From IMG/VR virus record IMGVR_UViG_3300034159_000078, positions 1-23,918 of that record: a stretch of 23,918 nt of DNA; one strand, 5' to 3'. Of this stretch, positions 1 through 7,840 are shown piece after piece. The position numbers and the translations under genes are program-made. The stretch comes from a virus. Positions within the stretch are counted from its first letter, which is position 1. Every line of letters starts with the position of its first letter. The notes under the pieces were generated by a model. The model saw nothing but the letters and a program-made list of their open reading frames with translations, was not told the origin of the DNA and searched no databases.

Positions 1-1
1 T

Positions 2-3000
2 ACTTCAACTGAAGTTGATGGAAGCATAACCAATGAACTTCAAACATTGGCCAATACTTCCAACGCCACAAGCCATACAACTACCCTTTCCAATTCCGGG
101 GGTTCAACGCAATTTGTTGAAGGCACGGGCATTGGCCTTGCAACAACAGGTACAACGCTGGACGGGGTTTTAACAATTACGAATACAGCCCCCGACCAAA
201 CGGTTTCCATAACAGGTGCAGGAATTTCAGTTGTTACAGGTACTTACCCAACGTTTACCATCACTTCAACTGAAGTTGATGGAAGCGTGACCAATGAAGC
301 GTGGACAATAGATGGCGATGATGCTGAAACAGAAGTTATTTCAAACCAAACCGTAAAATTTCAAGGTGCTGGAATTGCTGCAACCGATTATGATGCGGCA
401 ACAAATGTGCTTTTGATTACGGCAACTGAAGTTGATGGAAGCGTAACGAATGAAGGCGTTTTGGGTGTTGGTGCGGGGGGCGCAAGTTCTTCAGTGCTGC
501 TTTCAAACACTTCAGGCGCAACGGGTGTTACCATAAACGTTGCAGGGATAAACGCCATAACAGAAAGCACTTCTTCAAATGGCGGTTCAATAACCATTAC
601 GGCAACGGAGGTTGATGGTAGTGTGACCAACGAACTTCAGACGCTTGCAAATACTTCCAATGCAACAAGCCACACGGCAACATTGAGCAATTCCGGGGGA
701 AGCATGCAGTTGGTTGAAGGTTCTGGAATTACACTGACTACCACAGGCACAACACTGGACGGAATTGTAACCATTGCAGCCACAACGCAAGCAACGGATT
801 TGACTTTCACGGGTTCAGGGCCGTACACGTTGAACAGTTCGACGGGTACGGATGTGACCATAACACAGGGTTCAGGTATTGTAATAACCAGAACAAGCAA
901 CGACCTTTCTTTTGCCGCTTCTGATGCCAGTGCTACCAACGAACTTCAAACGTTGGCCAATACAAGCACAGGTACAACGCACACGGCAACGCTTTCAAAT
1001 TCCGGGGGTTCGCTGCAATTGGCTGAAGGTGCAAATGTTACGTTGACCACCACAGGTACAACGCTGGACGGAATTGTAACGGTTGCGGCGGCTGGAACGG
1101 ACTTGCAGTTTACGGGAATAAGCCCAACTTTTGACTTGACTTCAAGCACGGGTACAGATGTGCAATTTGAAGCAGGAACAAACATAACGATAACAAGGAC
1201 GGGTGGAACAAAACTGACCATTGCTTCTTCAACAGCGGCGGACGGCAATGGGTATTATTCCGGCAATGGGGGCAATGGGGGCAATGGAACAATACCTTCA
1301 TTAACCACTTCAACCATTACAAACCAATTCACATTTTCAAGGGCAACGGATGATGTTGGCGGGCTTGTACCCGTTCGCATAAGCGTTGCAGCGGGGAATG
1401 AACCCGATTTCATGTCCTTTGTAAATGGTTCAGACAGCATACTTATTTCAAAAGGCGACCAAGAATTTGAAATTGATGCGAACAAAACGCTTGTTGTAAG
1501 AAGTACGGAATTGCTTTATTTGATTGCGGATAGCATAAACATTTCAACCGTTCCAACAGGGTTCGACAATGAAGCAACATTGCTGTTTGTTTCACCCGCT
1601 GGAACTATTGTAAAGGCGGAAGGGCTTGACCCGGATATCATACGCCAAAACGGTGCAGCAACAAACGATGTGCTGAAATGGAACGGCTCAAAATGGGCTC
1701 CCGCTGCCGGGGGCGGTGGTGGAACACCTGCCGGGTCTTCCTTCGAGGTTCAGTACAACAATGCCGGGGCTTTTGGTTCAGAAACCGTTTTTCAGTATGA
1801 CCCAACAGATAATGAATTGGTGGTTGGAACAACAACGGCGAATGCCGCCATTCATGGAAGGGCAAGGAATGATACAGGGGCTTCAATTTTCTTGGCTGAA
1901 AATAACAGCGCAAACGATGTTCTAAAGGTGAATTCAGATGGGTACACGCAGTTTGGGGACAATGCTTCGCTTCCAAGAATTTACCAAACCGCTTCAGCCG
2001 GGGCCGCTGTAAGTTACACGGCACAGGGCTTGACTTTTGAGGGCATACCAACGGCAACAACGGGGCTTGATTTGTTTTCATTTTTGGAGGCAACGGCAGC
2101 ACCAACAGCCGGGGATTTCAATGTTGTTCGACAAACGGGGACATTCAACCCAACATCGGGTTCAGCTTCAATTGATGGTTTTGTGACTGACCCAACCATA
2201 AACATTGCAACAAGTGCTTCAGGCTTGGCGCGTGGTTTTGTTGCAACGCCAACGCTTACTTCTGCGCTTGGTGGATACCATGCGTTTGCTACAAACATAA
2301 ATTCAGGAACAAACCGTTGGGCTTTTTATGGGGCTGGAACGGCAGATTCAAGAATAAACGGGCGTTTGGGCATTGGGGGCGACCCGGTTTCAGGGTTCAA
2401 TTTGTACAGCAATGCGGCAATAAGGATTGACGGGGCGGTTGTTTCAAGGGGTACAGGAACAAACCCGGCTTCTGATTTGGTTACGCCACAAATGCGGCTT
2501 TGGAATACAACAGCTACAACGGGGGATATATGGTACTTTGCTTCACTGAACAACGGTGATTTTGTTGTGCGTTCAGATAATGCCGGGGCAAACCAATTGG
2601 TAATAAAGGATGCGGCAAGCGGCGGGCAGGTACAGGTTACAAATACCTTGCGAATTGGAACATTTACGGGAACGCCTACGCAATTAAATGGAACGGATGG
2701 TTCAGGAAACGTTGGTGTTGTAAACCTTGGCAGTGGTGTTACACTTCAGGGCATTGGTGAACTTCCGCTTTGGAATAGCAACGATGCGGGAAGCGTAACT
2801 TCTTTGACGGCAACGGCATTGGCTGATGTTACGGGGCTTTCTTTTGCGGTGACGGCAAATGTGAAATATGAGTTTTGGGCCGCCATAAAATACAGCGCAA
2901 ACAACACCACAACAGGCAGTGCATGGTCAATTGACTGCCCTGCCGGGACGGTTGCTTTGCAAGTAGAATCCGCAACGGCCAACAACGCAAAGTTCTTTCA

Positions 3001-3193
3001 TGCGCAAAACGCAGAAAACACCCTTTTGGCAAGTGCAAGTTCTGCTTACACTTCAGGCAACCTTGCCTATGTTCGAGGGATTGTTGAACCTACTTCCGGG
3101 GGAACGTGCATTTTGCGCGGCGCAACTGAAGTGGCTTCAAACGCAATAACTGTTCAGGGAACTTCAAATGTGAATTGGCGGGAAATAAAATAA
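2..3193 (+). CDS. Tail-fibre-like repetitive structural protein, 5' partial
   Basis: The frame is open to the left edge, so the true start lies outside; about 1063 codons are visible. The N-terminal third is built from degenerate Ser/Thr/Gly-rich repeats with four TEVDGS(V/I)TNE motifs and three longer units containing LQTLANTS, TLSNSGGS and TTGTTLDG. This low-complexity, beta-rich composition with no Cys until near the end is typical of phage tail fibres. A Gly-rich hinge (GGNGGNG) and a GGGGG stretch separate segments. The last 150 residues are non-repetitive and contain the only two cysteines I see, consistent with a C-terminal receptor-binding head. No endosialidase chaperone motif was seen. 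The position just before lysis-like genes fits a late tail module. A surface adhesin of a prophage host is the alternative. Tail-fibre role is inferred from composition and context, not from a recognised domain. Confidence 0.7.
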   Translation, partial: TSTEVDGSITNELQTLANTSNATSHTTTLSNSGGSTQFVEGTGIGLATTGTTLDGVLTITNTAPDQTVSITGAGISVVTGTYPTFTITSTEVDGSVTNEAWTIDGDDAETEVISNQTVKFQGAGIAATDYDAATNVLLITATEVDGSVTNEGVLGVGAGGASSSVLLSNTSGATGVTINVAGINAITESTSSNGGSITITATEVDGSVTNELQTLANTSNATSHTATLSNSGGSMQLVEGSGITLTTTGTTLDGIVTIAATTQATDLTFTGSGPYTLNSSTGTDVTITQGSGIVITRTSNDLSFAASDASATNELQTLANTSTGTTHTATLSNSGGSLQLAEGANVTLTTTGTTLDGIVTVAAAGTDLQFTGISPTFDLTSSTGTDVQFEAGTNITITRTGGTKLTIASSTAADGNGYYSGNGGNGGNGTIPSLTTSTITNQFTFSRATDDVGGLVPVRISVAAGNEPDFMSFVNGSDSILISKGDQEFEIDANKTLVVRSTELLYLIADSINISTVPTGFDNEATLLFVSPAGTIVKAEGLDPDIIRQNGAATNDVLKWNGSKWAPAAGGGGGTPAGSSFEVQYNNAGAFGSETVFQYDPTDNELVVGTTTANAAIHGRARNDTGASIFLAENNSANDVLKVNSDGYTQFGDNASLPRIYQTASAGAAVSYTAQGLTFEGIPTATTGLDLFSFLEATAAPTAGDFNVVRQTGTFNPTSGSASIDGFVTDPTINIATSASGLARGFVATPTLTSALGGYHAFATNINSGTNRWAFYGAGTADSRINGRLGIGGDPVSGFNLYSNAAIRIDGAVVSRGTGTNPASDLVTPQMRLWNTTATTGDIWYFASLNNGDFVVRSDNAGANQLVIKDAASGGQVQVTNTLRIGTFTGTPTQLNGTDGSGNVGVVNLGSGVTLQGIGELPLWNSNDAGSVTSLTATALADVTGLSFAVTANVKYEFWAAIKYSANNTTTGSAWSIDCPAGTVALQVESATANNAKFFHAQNAENTLLASASSAYTSGNLAYVRGIVEPTSGGTCILRGATEVASNAITVQGTSNVNWREIK
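8..1090 (+). repeat. Degenerate in-gene repeats of the tail protein
   Basis: Copies encoding TEVDGS(V/I)TNE lie at 8-37, 269-298, 425-454 and 605-634. Longer units that begin with NELQTLANTS and end at TTLDG recur three times (about 32-165, 632-765 and 938-1075). The copies differ at many third positions, so they are old protein-level repeats rather than recent DNA duplications. Confidence 0.75.
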
Positions 3194-3249
3194 GCCCCGC
3201 CTACTTTTTCCATTTAATAAAAACGCTTCACTATTTTAAGCCATGAACT

Positions 3250-3567
3250 ATGCTTACAGACCTTCGCATACTTATTGCGGAATTGAAGAACAACCCAATG
3301 CCAACGATTTGCGGCCTTTTGATTGCCTGCATAATTGCACTTGGCATGCACTTTCTTTCAGAACAAAAAAGGCATGAAACAAAGGAAGAAAGGCTTTCCG
3401 CACAAGTTCAGGAACTTAATTTGAAGATTTTGACAAATGACAGGGAATGGGCAAAGAAGTTTGATGAAGTACGGATGGAGCAAATTGGGGAAATGAAGGA
3501 AGCATTGGCAAGGCAAAGCAAAATTGAAAGTGAACAAAAACGAATTCTAAAAAAAGTAAATCAATGA
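3250..3567 (+). CDS. Small membrane-anchored coiled-coil protein (possible i-spanin)
   Basis: The protein has 105 aa with one membrane segment at about residues 18-36 and a charged, heptad-like helix from about residue 38 to the end. This N-in topology with a periplasmic coiled coil is what inner-membrane spanins look like, and the next gene overlaps it by ATGA, as spanin pairs often do. There is no sequence match I can name, and holins or tail-assembly membrane proteins could look similar. No Shine-Dalgarno is present upstream, as usual in Bacteroidota. Spanin is an inference from topology and position after the tail gene. Confidence 0.6.
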   Translation: MLTDLRILIAELKNNPMPTICGLLIACIIALGMHFLSEQKRHETKEERLSAQVQELNLKILTNDREWAKKFDEVRMEQIGEMKEALARQSKIESEQKRILKKVNQ

Positions 3568-3866
3568 AGTACATTTTTGTAATTGTAACAGCAATTTGGT
3601 TCATTGCACAGGAACAATGCCGAAACGCAAACTTGCCAAAGTGCGATGAAACGGCAAAAACAGCGCAGGTTGTAAACAACAAATCTCAGCCTGAAGAAAC
3701 GGTTGTTGGCAATGACAGCATTCAGGCGGTTTATGACAGCCTGAACACAGAACTTTTTTGCCGAATAACTTGCGCAGAAAATGGGTTGGGAAAACTAAAA
3801 AAAAAACTGTACCCGAGTGAAGCCCTGCACCTTATAAGCGCAAGTGACCCGATTTATTGTAAATAA
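3564..3866 (+). CDS. Small exported Cys-containing protein (possible o-spanin partner)
   Basis: This 100-aa protein starts inside the stop of the previous gene (ATGA, 3564-3567), which suggests translational coupling. Residues 4-15 are hydrophobic and followed by Cys19, giving a signal peptide with only a weak lipobox (IAQEQC). Several further cysteines (for example in PKCDE, FCRITC and YCK) suggest a disulphide-bonded periplasmic product. If the upstream gene is an inner-membrane spanin, this would be its outer-membrane partner, but the lipobox is not canonical. Otherwise it is an exported protein of unknown role. Confidence 0.55.
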   Translation: MKYIFVIVTAIWFIAQEQCRNANLPKCDETAKTAQVVNNKSQPEETVVGNDSIQAVYDSLNTELFCRITCAENGLGKLKKKLYPSEALHLISASDPIYCK

Positions 3867-3887
3867 TTCAACATTCTTTTTCTAAAC

Positions 3888-4772
3888 ATGAAAAAATCAA
3901 CCACACTGCTTGCGGTTCTTGCTGCAATTTGGGCTTTTTCAGCCCTTGGTTTTGGCCTCTTGTTCCAATCCTGTACAGAAGCAAAGCAACCACCACCACC
4001 ACCTTCAGAAACACAGGCGAACGCCCCGGCATTTTATGTTGACCCGATACCCAATGACCATTTTTGCGCAGCGATTGCGCCTGTTCAAAAAACAAGCCGG
4101 GCGGTTACGGTGAACGGAAGGCTTTGGCCGAATGGTTCAACCCTGAAAATAAAGCTGCTTGGCGGCACAGAACAACAAAGGCGGTATTTCACGGATGCTG
4201 TTCTGGAATGGAAGAAAGTAGTAAACCTTGAATTTTCTTATGTTACAACAGGGAATGCAGATTTGAGGGTTTCTTTTGTTGCTGGAAGCGGTTCATGGAG
4301 TTACATTGGAACGGATGCGAAGGGAATACAACAGGCACAGGCAACCATAAATATTGGGTGGCTTGGAAGTGACGTGTGCTTGCATGAATTTGGGCATGCT
4401 TTGGGCATGGCACATGAACAGGCAAGCCCGAATTCCACGATTTGTTGGAACAAAGAAGCGGTTTATGCAGCATTGGGCGGGCCGCCGAACAATTGGAGCA
4501 GGGAAACGGTTGATTTCAATGTGTTCAGGAAAATGACGGCACAGGAAGCAAGCGCAACGGTATTTGACCCGCTTTCAATAATGCAATACAGCGTTCCGGC
4601 TTCATGGCTTTGCCCCCCTTCCAACGGCATCCCCGGTGGCAAAGTGCTTTCTGCGCTGGACAAGAGGTTCATGGGCGAAAAATACCCAAAACCGCCCAAC
4701 CCAAATACCACCGTTTGCTTGAAGCCTTACCAAAGGGATTCCATTGCAAAATGGATGAGTGAAGCAAAATAA
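3888..4772 (+). CDS. Exported astacin-like zinc metalloprotease (lipoprotein)
   Basis: The 294-aa product begins with a lipoprotein signal (LLFQSC, Cys29) and a Pro-rich linker (PPPPP). The metzincin zinc site HEFGHALGMAHE starts at His166: His166, His170 and His176 would bind zinc and Glu167 is the catalytic base. The Met-turn SIMQY (Met232) resembles the SxMHY of astacins (peptidase family M12A). Together these define a complete metzincin catalytic domain of about 200 residues, with no propeptide visible. It is predicted to be exported and lipid-anchored, hydrolysing peptide bonds outside the cytoplasm. Its place after the tail and spanin-like genes suggests a role in lysis, host-surface degradation or lysogenic conversion; the sequence does not decide. 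Start ATG 3888 is supported by the signal peptide. Confidence 0.85.
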   Translation: MKKSTTLLAVLAAIWAFSALGFGLLFQSCTEAKQPPPPPSETQANAPAFYVDPIPNDHFCAAIAPVQKTSRAVTVNGRLWPNGSTLKIKLLGGTEQQRRYFTDAVLEWKKVVNLEFSYVTTGNADLRVSFVAGSGSWSYIGTDAKGIQQAQATINIGWLGSDVCLHEFGHALGMAHEQASPNSTICWNKEAVYAALGGPPNNWSRETVDFNVFRKMTAQEASATVFDPLSIMQYSVPASWLCPPSNGIPGGKVLSALDKRFMGEKYPKPPNPNTTVCLKPYQRDSIAKWMSEAK

Positions 4773-4779
4773 AACGTGT

Positions 4780-4787
4780 TATCTTTG
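4780..4787 (+). promoter_or_regulatory. Candidate Bacteroidetes -7 box TATCTTTG
   Basis: The octamer matches TAnnTTTG exactly and lies 52 nt before the next ATG. No TTTG is found at the expected -33 position, so the call is weaker than for the other promoters. Confidence 0.45.
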
Positions 4788-4838
4788 GCACACTAAAACA
4801 AAATTCAATTTTTCAATCACACAAACTTTTCACAAATC

Positions 4839-5366
4839 ATGACCAAAATTAATTCTTGGGTCGCTCGCTTAGTTGTTGCCGCCCTTTCCAGCGTTGAAGC
4901 CTTCTTTATCTCCAAAATCAAAAGCACCGTTGTACGCGAAGGGCTGCGCAAGTTGTTGCGCCCAATCCAAGACAGTGCTTTGGCTTTTGCCGATGACAAC
5001 CCGCGAAATGATGAACAGTTGGAAGCCATTTGGAAAGGCTTTGCACACATTGAATTGCCGGATTATGCTGAAGGGCAAATTGAAGGGGCAATTGCAAAAA
5101 TTGGCGATGAAAACGTGCGAACCGTGCTTTCAACCCTTTCGCACCCAATCGTCAACATGCTCCGCCTTGTAACGGATGAAGACCCGAACAATGAAGTTCA
5201 GTTGAAAATCATGCTGAAGGCGTTTGTTTCAGACCCGCAAAACCAAAAGGTTTTGATTGAGAACGTTATTGTTCCGTTGATTGAAGCCAAAGTGAAGGAC
5301 GAATCCTTGCGGGCTTGGCTTATTGACCTAATCCGCAACGGCTTGTTTGCGGACGGACAGGTTTAA
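4839..5366 (+). CDS. Helical protein with internal duplication, unknown function
   Basis: I do not recognise this 175-aa protein. It looks almost fully helical. Two segments resemble each other: about residues 52-97, with NPRNDEQLEAIWKGF, and about 113-161, with DPNNEVQLKIMLKAF. Each ends in a DE(N/S)(V/L)R block. Residues 1-30 form an amphipathic helix (WVARLVVAALSSVEAFF) that might contact membrane, but no clear signal peptide is present. It has its own candidate promoter upstream and a terminator directly after, so it may be a monocistronic unit in the late region. Confidence 0.7.
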   Translation: MTKINSWVARLVVAALSSVEAFFISKIKSTVVREGLRKLLRPIQDSALAFADDNPRNDEQLEAIWKGFAHIELPDYAEGQIEGAIAKIGDENVRTVLSTLSHPIVNMLRLVTDEDPNNEVQLKIMLKAFVSDPQNQKVLIENVIVPLIEAKVKDESLRAWLIDLIRNGLFADGQV

Positions 5367-5400
5367 TTGCCGCCCAATAGTACCAATTCAAGGTTTACAA

Positions 5401-5440
5401 AATAAGCCGCCCCGCTTTCTTGGCGGTGCGGCTTATTTCA
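5401..5440 (+). terminator. Intrinsic terminator after 4839-5366
   Basis: A perfect 10-bp outer stem pairs AATAAGCCGC (5401-5410) with GCGGCTTATT (5428-5437), with further GC-rich inner pairing, followed by TTTCATTTT. The symmetric AT flanks could let it work in both directions. Confidence 0.75.
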
Positions 5441-5457
5441 TTTTAAAACAACTTTTT

Positions 5458-5919
5458 ATGAAAAAAGCAATTTTATCAACAGCCCTATTCCTTGCCTGCC
5501 TTTCGGTTTTCGGGCAGGGGGATTCAACCAATTTTACCATAACATTCACTTCAGGCAAAGGTGTTGATATTATAGAAGCCACTACAAGCACCACAGGCAC
5601 GGGTGTTATTACAATAACCGGGGCGGCTTATGATTGTGTACCATTTACGCGGTACACGGCTTGGAATGTTGGTTTTGAAGGGGATACGCTTTGCGAACAT
5701 GATTGGGTTTATGCGAATGAAGAAGATGTGAATGAAGAAAGGAATTACACAACCTTGGAATACTGCCAATGCGGTTGCACAAGTTCAACCAATGAAGCCC
5801 GGCTTTGTGAAAAATGTTACAGGGGTGAAGTTCGGGTTAGGTTTGATGGTTGGGACGTGGTTGTAAAGGAAGAATCCGCTTACAGCAAACTTCATAAAAA
5901 GGCACAAAAAAAGCATTGA
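5458..5919 (+). CDS. Secreted Cys-rich protein, unknown function
   Basis: ATG 5458 was chosen because it gives a clean signal peptide (MKKAILSTALFLACLSVFGQ, cleavage near residue 20); the frame stays open upstream, but that part lies in the terminator. The mature protein (about 133 aa) has a Thr/Gly-rich beta-like start and a compact cysteine cluster, CQCGC at 103-107 and CEKC at 117-120, which could bind a metal or form disulphides. The C-terminus is basic. The family is not recognised. It sits between an exported protease and an exported glycosidase, so all three may act at the cell surface. Confidence 0.7.
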   Translation: MKKAILSTALFLACLSVFGQGDSTNFTITFTSGKGVDIIEATTSTTGTGVITITGAAYDCVPFTRYTAWNVGFEGDTLCEHDWVYANEEDVNEERNYTTLEYCQCGCTSSTNEARLCEKCYRGEVRVRFDGWDVVVKEESAYSKLHKKAQKKH

Positions 5920-5922
5920 ATT

Positions 5923-5984
5923 TGTGGCCACAAAAGGCACACGTTCAAACAAATTTCCAAACAGTGTGGCCACAAAAGGCACAC
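5923..5984 (+). promoter_or_regulatory. Twin 20-bp direct repeats with palindromic core
   Basis: TGTGGCCACAAAAGGCACAC occurs at 5923-5942 and again at 5965-5984. Each copy starts with the perfect 10-bp palindrome TGTGGCCACA. The 42-bp spacing is four helical turns, so a regulator could bind both on one DNA face. The pair lies between the stop at 5919 and the glycosidase start at 6002. Confidence 0.55.
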
Positions 5985-6001
5985 AAACAATTCAACTCAC
6001 C

Positions 6002-7567
6002 ATGAAAAATTTAACAGGCTTACTTTCCCTTATTTGGGTTCTTTTTTCGGCATGCGATACGCAAACGCCAACACCTTGCCCATGCCCCTGCCCTCCCCCG
6101 CCCGAAGGCGGCACACTATTGGCGAACCCTTCAGGCGCGATTGGAAGTTGTTGCTTCCCTTGGACACCTGTTGAAAAGATGGGTGCGTTCGCAACGGTTC
6201 GGGCGTATGTTTCAGCGGAATTCATTTCAACACCACAGGGGCTTTTTGTAGAACCTATTTGGAAGGCACGGACAGACCCGGCAGCGGGTTTGGATTCTTG
6301 GATTGCTGCGCTGAATGCGAAAGGGTGCAGCCCAATTATTTGCGTAAACCAGACACCCGAATGGTTTTGGGGGCAAAACCCGGCATTTATAAACAGGGAA
6401 TACCGTGAAGCGGCTGCGCTGGAATATGACCCGCACGGGGATTTTAAAGACTGCATGGCTACGGGCGGCAAACGGGCGGTGAAGCATTCAAGCAGTGAAC
6501 AATTGGTTGCAGAACACCCGCCAATAAAACCGGGGCTTTCAAGAACAGACCCGGCAAATTATGCAACCTATGCCCGCATTTTTGGGGAACTGGCAAAAAG
6601 GTATGGGAAGAACAAATTCCCTGAAGGAAGCCTTTGGGTGAACAGCAACCCGAGGTGGACGAATGACCCGCCAAACAAGAAGGTTTCAGGGCTTGGCTAC
6701 AAAGTAGGGCTTGAATGCTGGAATGAGCCGGACAAGTGGTGGAGGAAGGGGGATGGAAGCGGGGTTTACATGGAAGCCAACGAATATGCTGCCTTTTTTA
6801 AGGCATGCAGGGACGCGGTGAAGCAGGTGGATGCGGACATGGCGGTTTACAACGGTGGTTTCACGGGCTTTGATTTTGCGTACACAAAGCAGTTTATTGA
6901 AACGCTGAAGGCTTTGGGTTCTGGAATGCCTTCAGCCCTTACCGTTCACCATTACAGCCATGCAGGGAACAAGTTGGGGCAATGGCCGCCTACATGGTGG
7001 GACGGCGGTGCATGCGCCCCGGAATTGGATGCGGATTTTCAGGGGGTGTTGCCAATGGTGCAACTTGCGAAGGAAAACGGCATGGAATTATGGGTGACGG
7101 AATTTGGGGTTGATACGCGCCCGCCTTCTTGGATGTACGCAAAACCGTTTGCCGGGAAAAGTTCAGAACAGTTGCAGGCTGAATGGGTATTGCGCACGGC
7201 AATGGAGTACATGCGGTTGGGCGTTGCACGGGTGATGGTGTTCAACGGCAATGATGAAGCCGGGGCGGTGAACGGCGGTTTGTATGTAAACAGCGGCATT
7301 CTGTATGGGGAAGGGGAAGCGGGCAAAATATTCGCGCCAAAGCCCGCTTTTACAGCATTGGTTGCAGCGGTTGAACATTTGAAGGGGTTGGCGTACAAAA
7401 AGGATGAAAGCACGGCACAGGCGCGAATTATGCGCTTTGAAGGGGGTGGAAAAACCAAGTGGGCGTATTGGCTGCCAACGGCTGAAGGAAAAGTTGCTGA
7501 AATAACTATTGCAGGGAAAGCACTTCAGGCAATGGAATCCGTTCAATTTTATACTTCCGGGCAATAG
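6002..7567 (+). CDS. Lipoprotein glycoside hydrolase, clan GH-A (GH39/GH5-like)
   Basis: ATG 6002 gives a lipoprotein signal (WVLFSAC) and a CPCPCPPPP linker; a longer in-frame start exists, but it runs through the twin repeats and lacks a signal. The 522-aa protein carries the two clan GH-A catalytic motifs: WNEP with acid/base Glu242 (strand 4) and VTEFG with nucleophile Glu367 (strand 7), about 125 residues apart as expected for this TIM barrel. A small beta-like C-terminal part follows, as in GH39-type enzymes. It should be a retaining glycosidase acting on an extracellular polysaccharide; the substrate cannot be read. Possible jobs are capsule or exopolysaccharide breakdown at infection or release, or host benefit. 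It ends in TAG, with TGA two codons later. Confidence 0.8.
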   Translation: MKNLTGLLSLIWVLFSACDTQTPTPCPCPCPPPPEGGTLLANPSGAIGSCCFPWTPVEKMGAFATVRAYVSAEFISTPQGLFVEPIWKARTDPAAGLDSWIAALNAKGCSPIICVNQTPEWFWGQNPAFINREYREAAALEYDPHGDFKDCMATGGKRAVKHSSSEQLVAEHPPIKPGLSRTDPANYATYARIFGELAKRYGKNKFPEGSLWVNSNPRWTNDPPNKKVSGLGYKVGLECWNEPDKWWRKGDGSGVYMEANEYAAFFKACRDAVKQVDADMAVYNGGFTGFDFAYTKQFIETLKALGSGMPSALTVHHYSHAGNKLGQWPPTWWDGGACAPELDADFQGVLPMVQLAKENGMELWVTEFGVDTRPPSWMYAKPFAGKSSEQLQAEWVLRTAMEYMRLGVARVMVFNGNDEAGAVNGGLYVNSGILYGEGEAGKIFAPKPAFTALVAAVEHLKGLAYKKDESTAQARIMRFEGGGKTKWAYWLPTAEGKVAEITIAGKALQAMESVQFYTSGQ

Positions 7568-7628
7568 TTGGCCTGAATATTGCAACAAAGTAATTTGGAA
7601 AAAGGCTCTTTGAAGGGAGCTGAAAAGC
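7568..7628 (+). other. Gene-free leader to terminator with small hairpin
   Basis: This stretch holds a near promoter-like TAATTTGG (7591-7598), one base short of the TAnnTTTG rule, and a small hairpin pairing GCTC with GAGC just before the terminator. No ORF is supported. Confidence 0.4.
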
Positions 7629-7666
7629 AGCCGTTCCCGCCATAAGTTGGCGGGGGCGGCTTTTTT
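7629..7666 (+). terminator. Strong intrinsic terminator closing the late block
   Basis: AGCCG-tt-CCCGCC (7629-7641) pairs with GGCGGG-gg-CGGCT (7649-7661) around a 7-nt loop and a 2x2 internal bulge, followed by T6. It separates the late/accessory block from the next promoter. Confidence 0.9.
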
Positions 7667-7728
7667 ATTTGAAAAAAAGTTTGCGTTGCAAGCCGTTGGT
7701 TTTCAGTGTTTTGCAAATAAATTAAAAC

Positions 7729-7758
7729 AAGCCTGAAAATAATTATTCAAAAAGGCTT
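7729..7758 (+). promoter_or_regulatory. Dyad overlapping the -33 box (operator candidate)
   Basis: AAGCCT (7729-7734) and AGGCTT (7753-7758) form an inverted repeat around an AT-rich, partly symmetric 18-bp core. The right arm overlaps the TTG of the -33 box at 7757-7759. Confidence 0.4.
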
Positions 7759-7786
7759 GGTGAATTGGTTTGTGTAGTTACCTTTG
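7757..7786 (+). promoter_or_regulatory. Bacteroidetes-type promoter, early block
   Basis: The -7 box TACCTTTG (7779-7786) matches TAnnTTTG, and a TTG (7757-7759) lies 19 bp upstream. The box sits inside GTTAC-cttt-GTAAC (7777-7790), a dyad that a repressor could use. An 18-bp block around it, 7775-7792, recurs exactly at 13483-13500. Confidence 0.85.
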
Positions 7787-7815
7787 TAACCACAAGCGAA
7801 GGGAATAACACTAAA

Positions 7816-7826
7816 TTCAACACATT
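7816..7826 (+). promoter_or_regulatory. Shared leader motif TTCAACACATT
   Basis: The 11-mer lies 14 nt before the ATG at 7841. The same 11-mer lies 13 nt before the ATG at 13545, at nearly the same distance from the matching promoter. It may serve translation initiation where Shine-Dalgarno is absent. Confidence 0.45.
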
Positions 7827-7840
7827 GAAAAAATAACAAC

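Noticed and set aside
1638-2105. Minus-strand frame of 155 codons in the tail gene
   Set aside because: Composition is an artefact of the Thr/Ser/Gly-rich plus-strand repeats; no start context or domain.
7588-7600. Promoter at TAATTTGG
   Set aside because: It has one base too few between TA and TTTG, no good -33 box, and a terminator follows at once; kept only as a remark.
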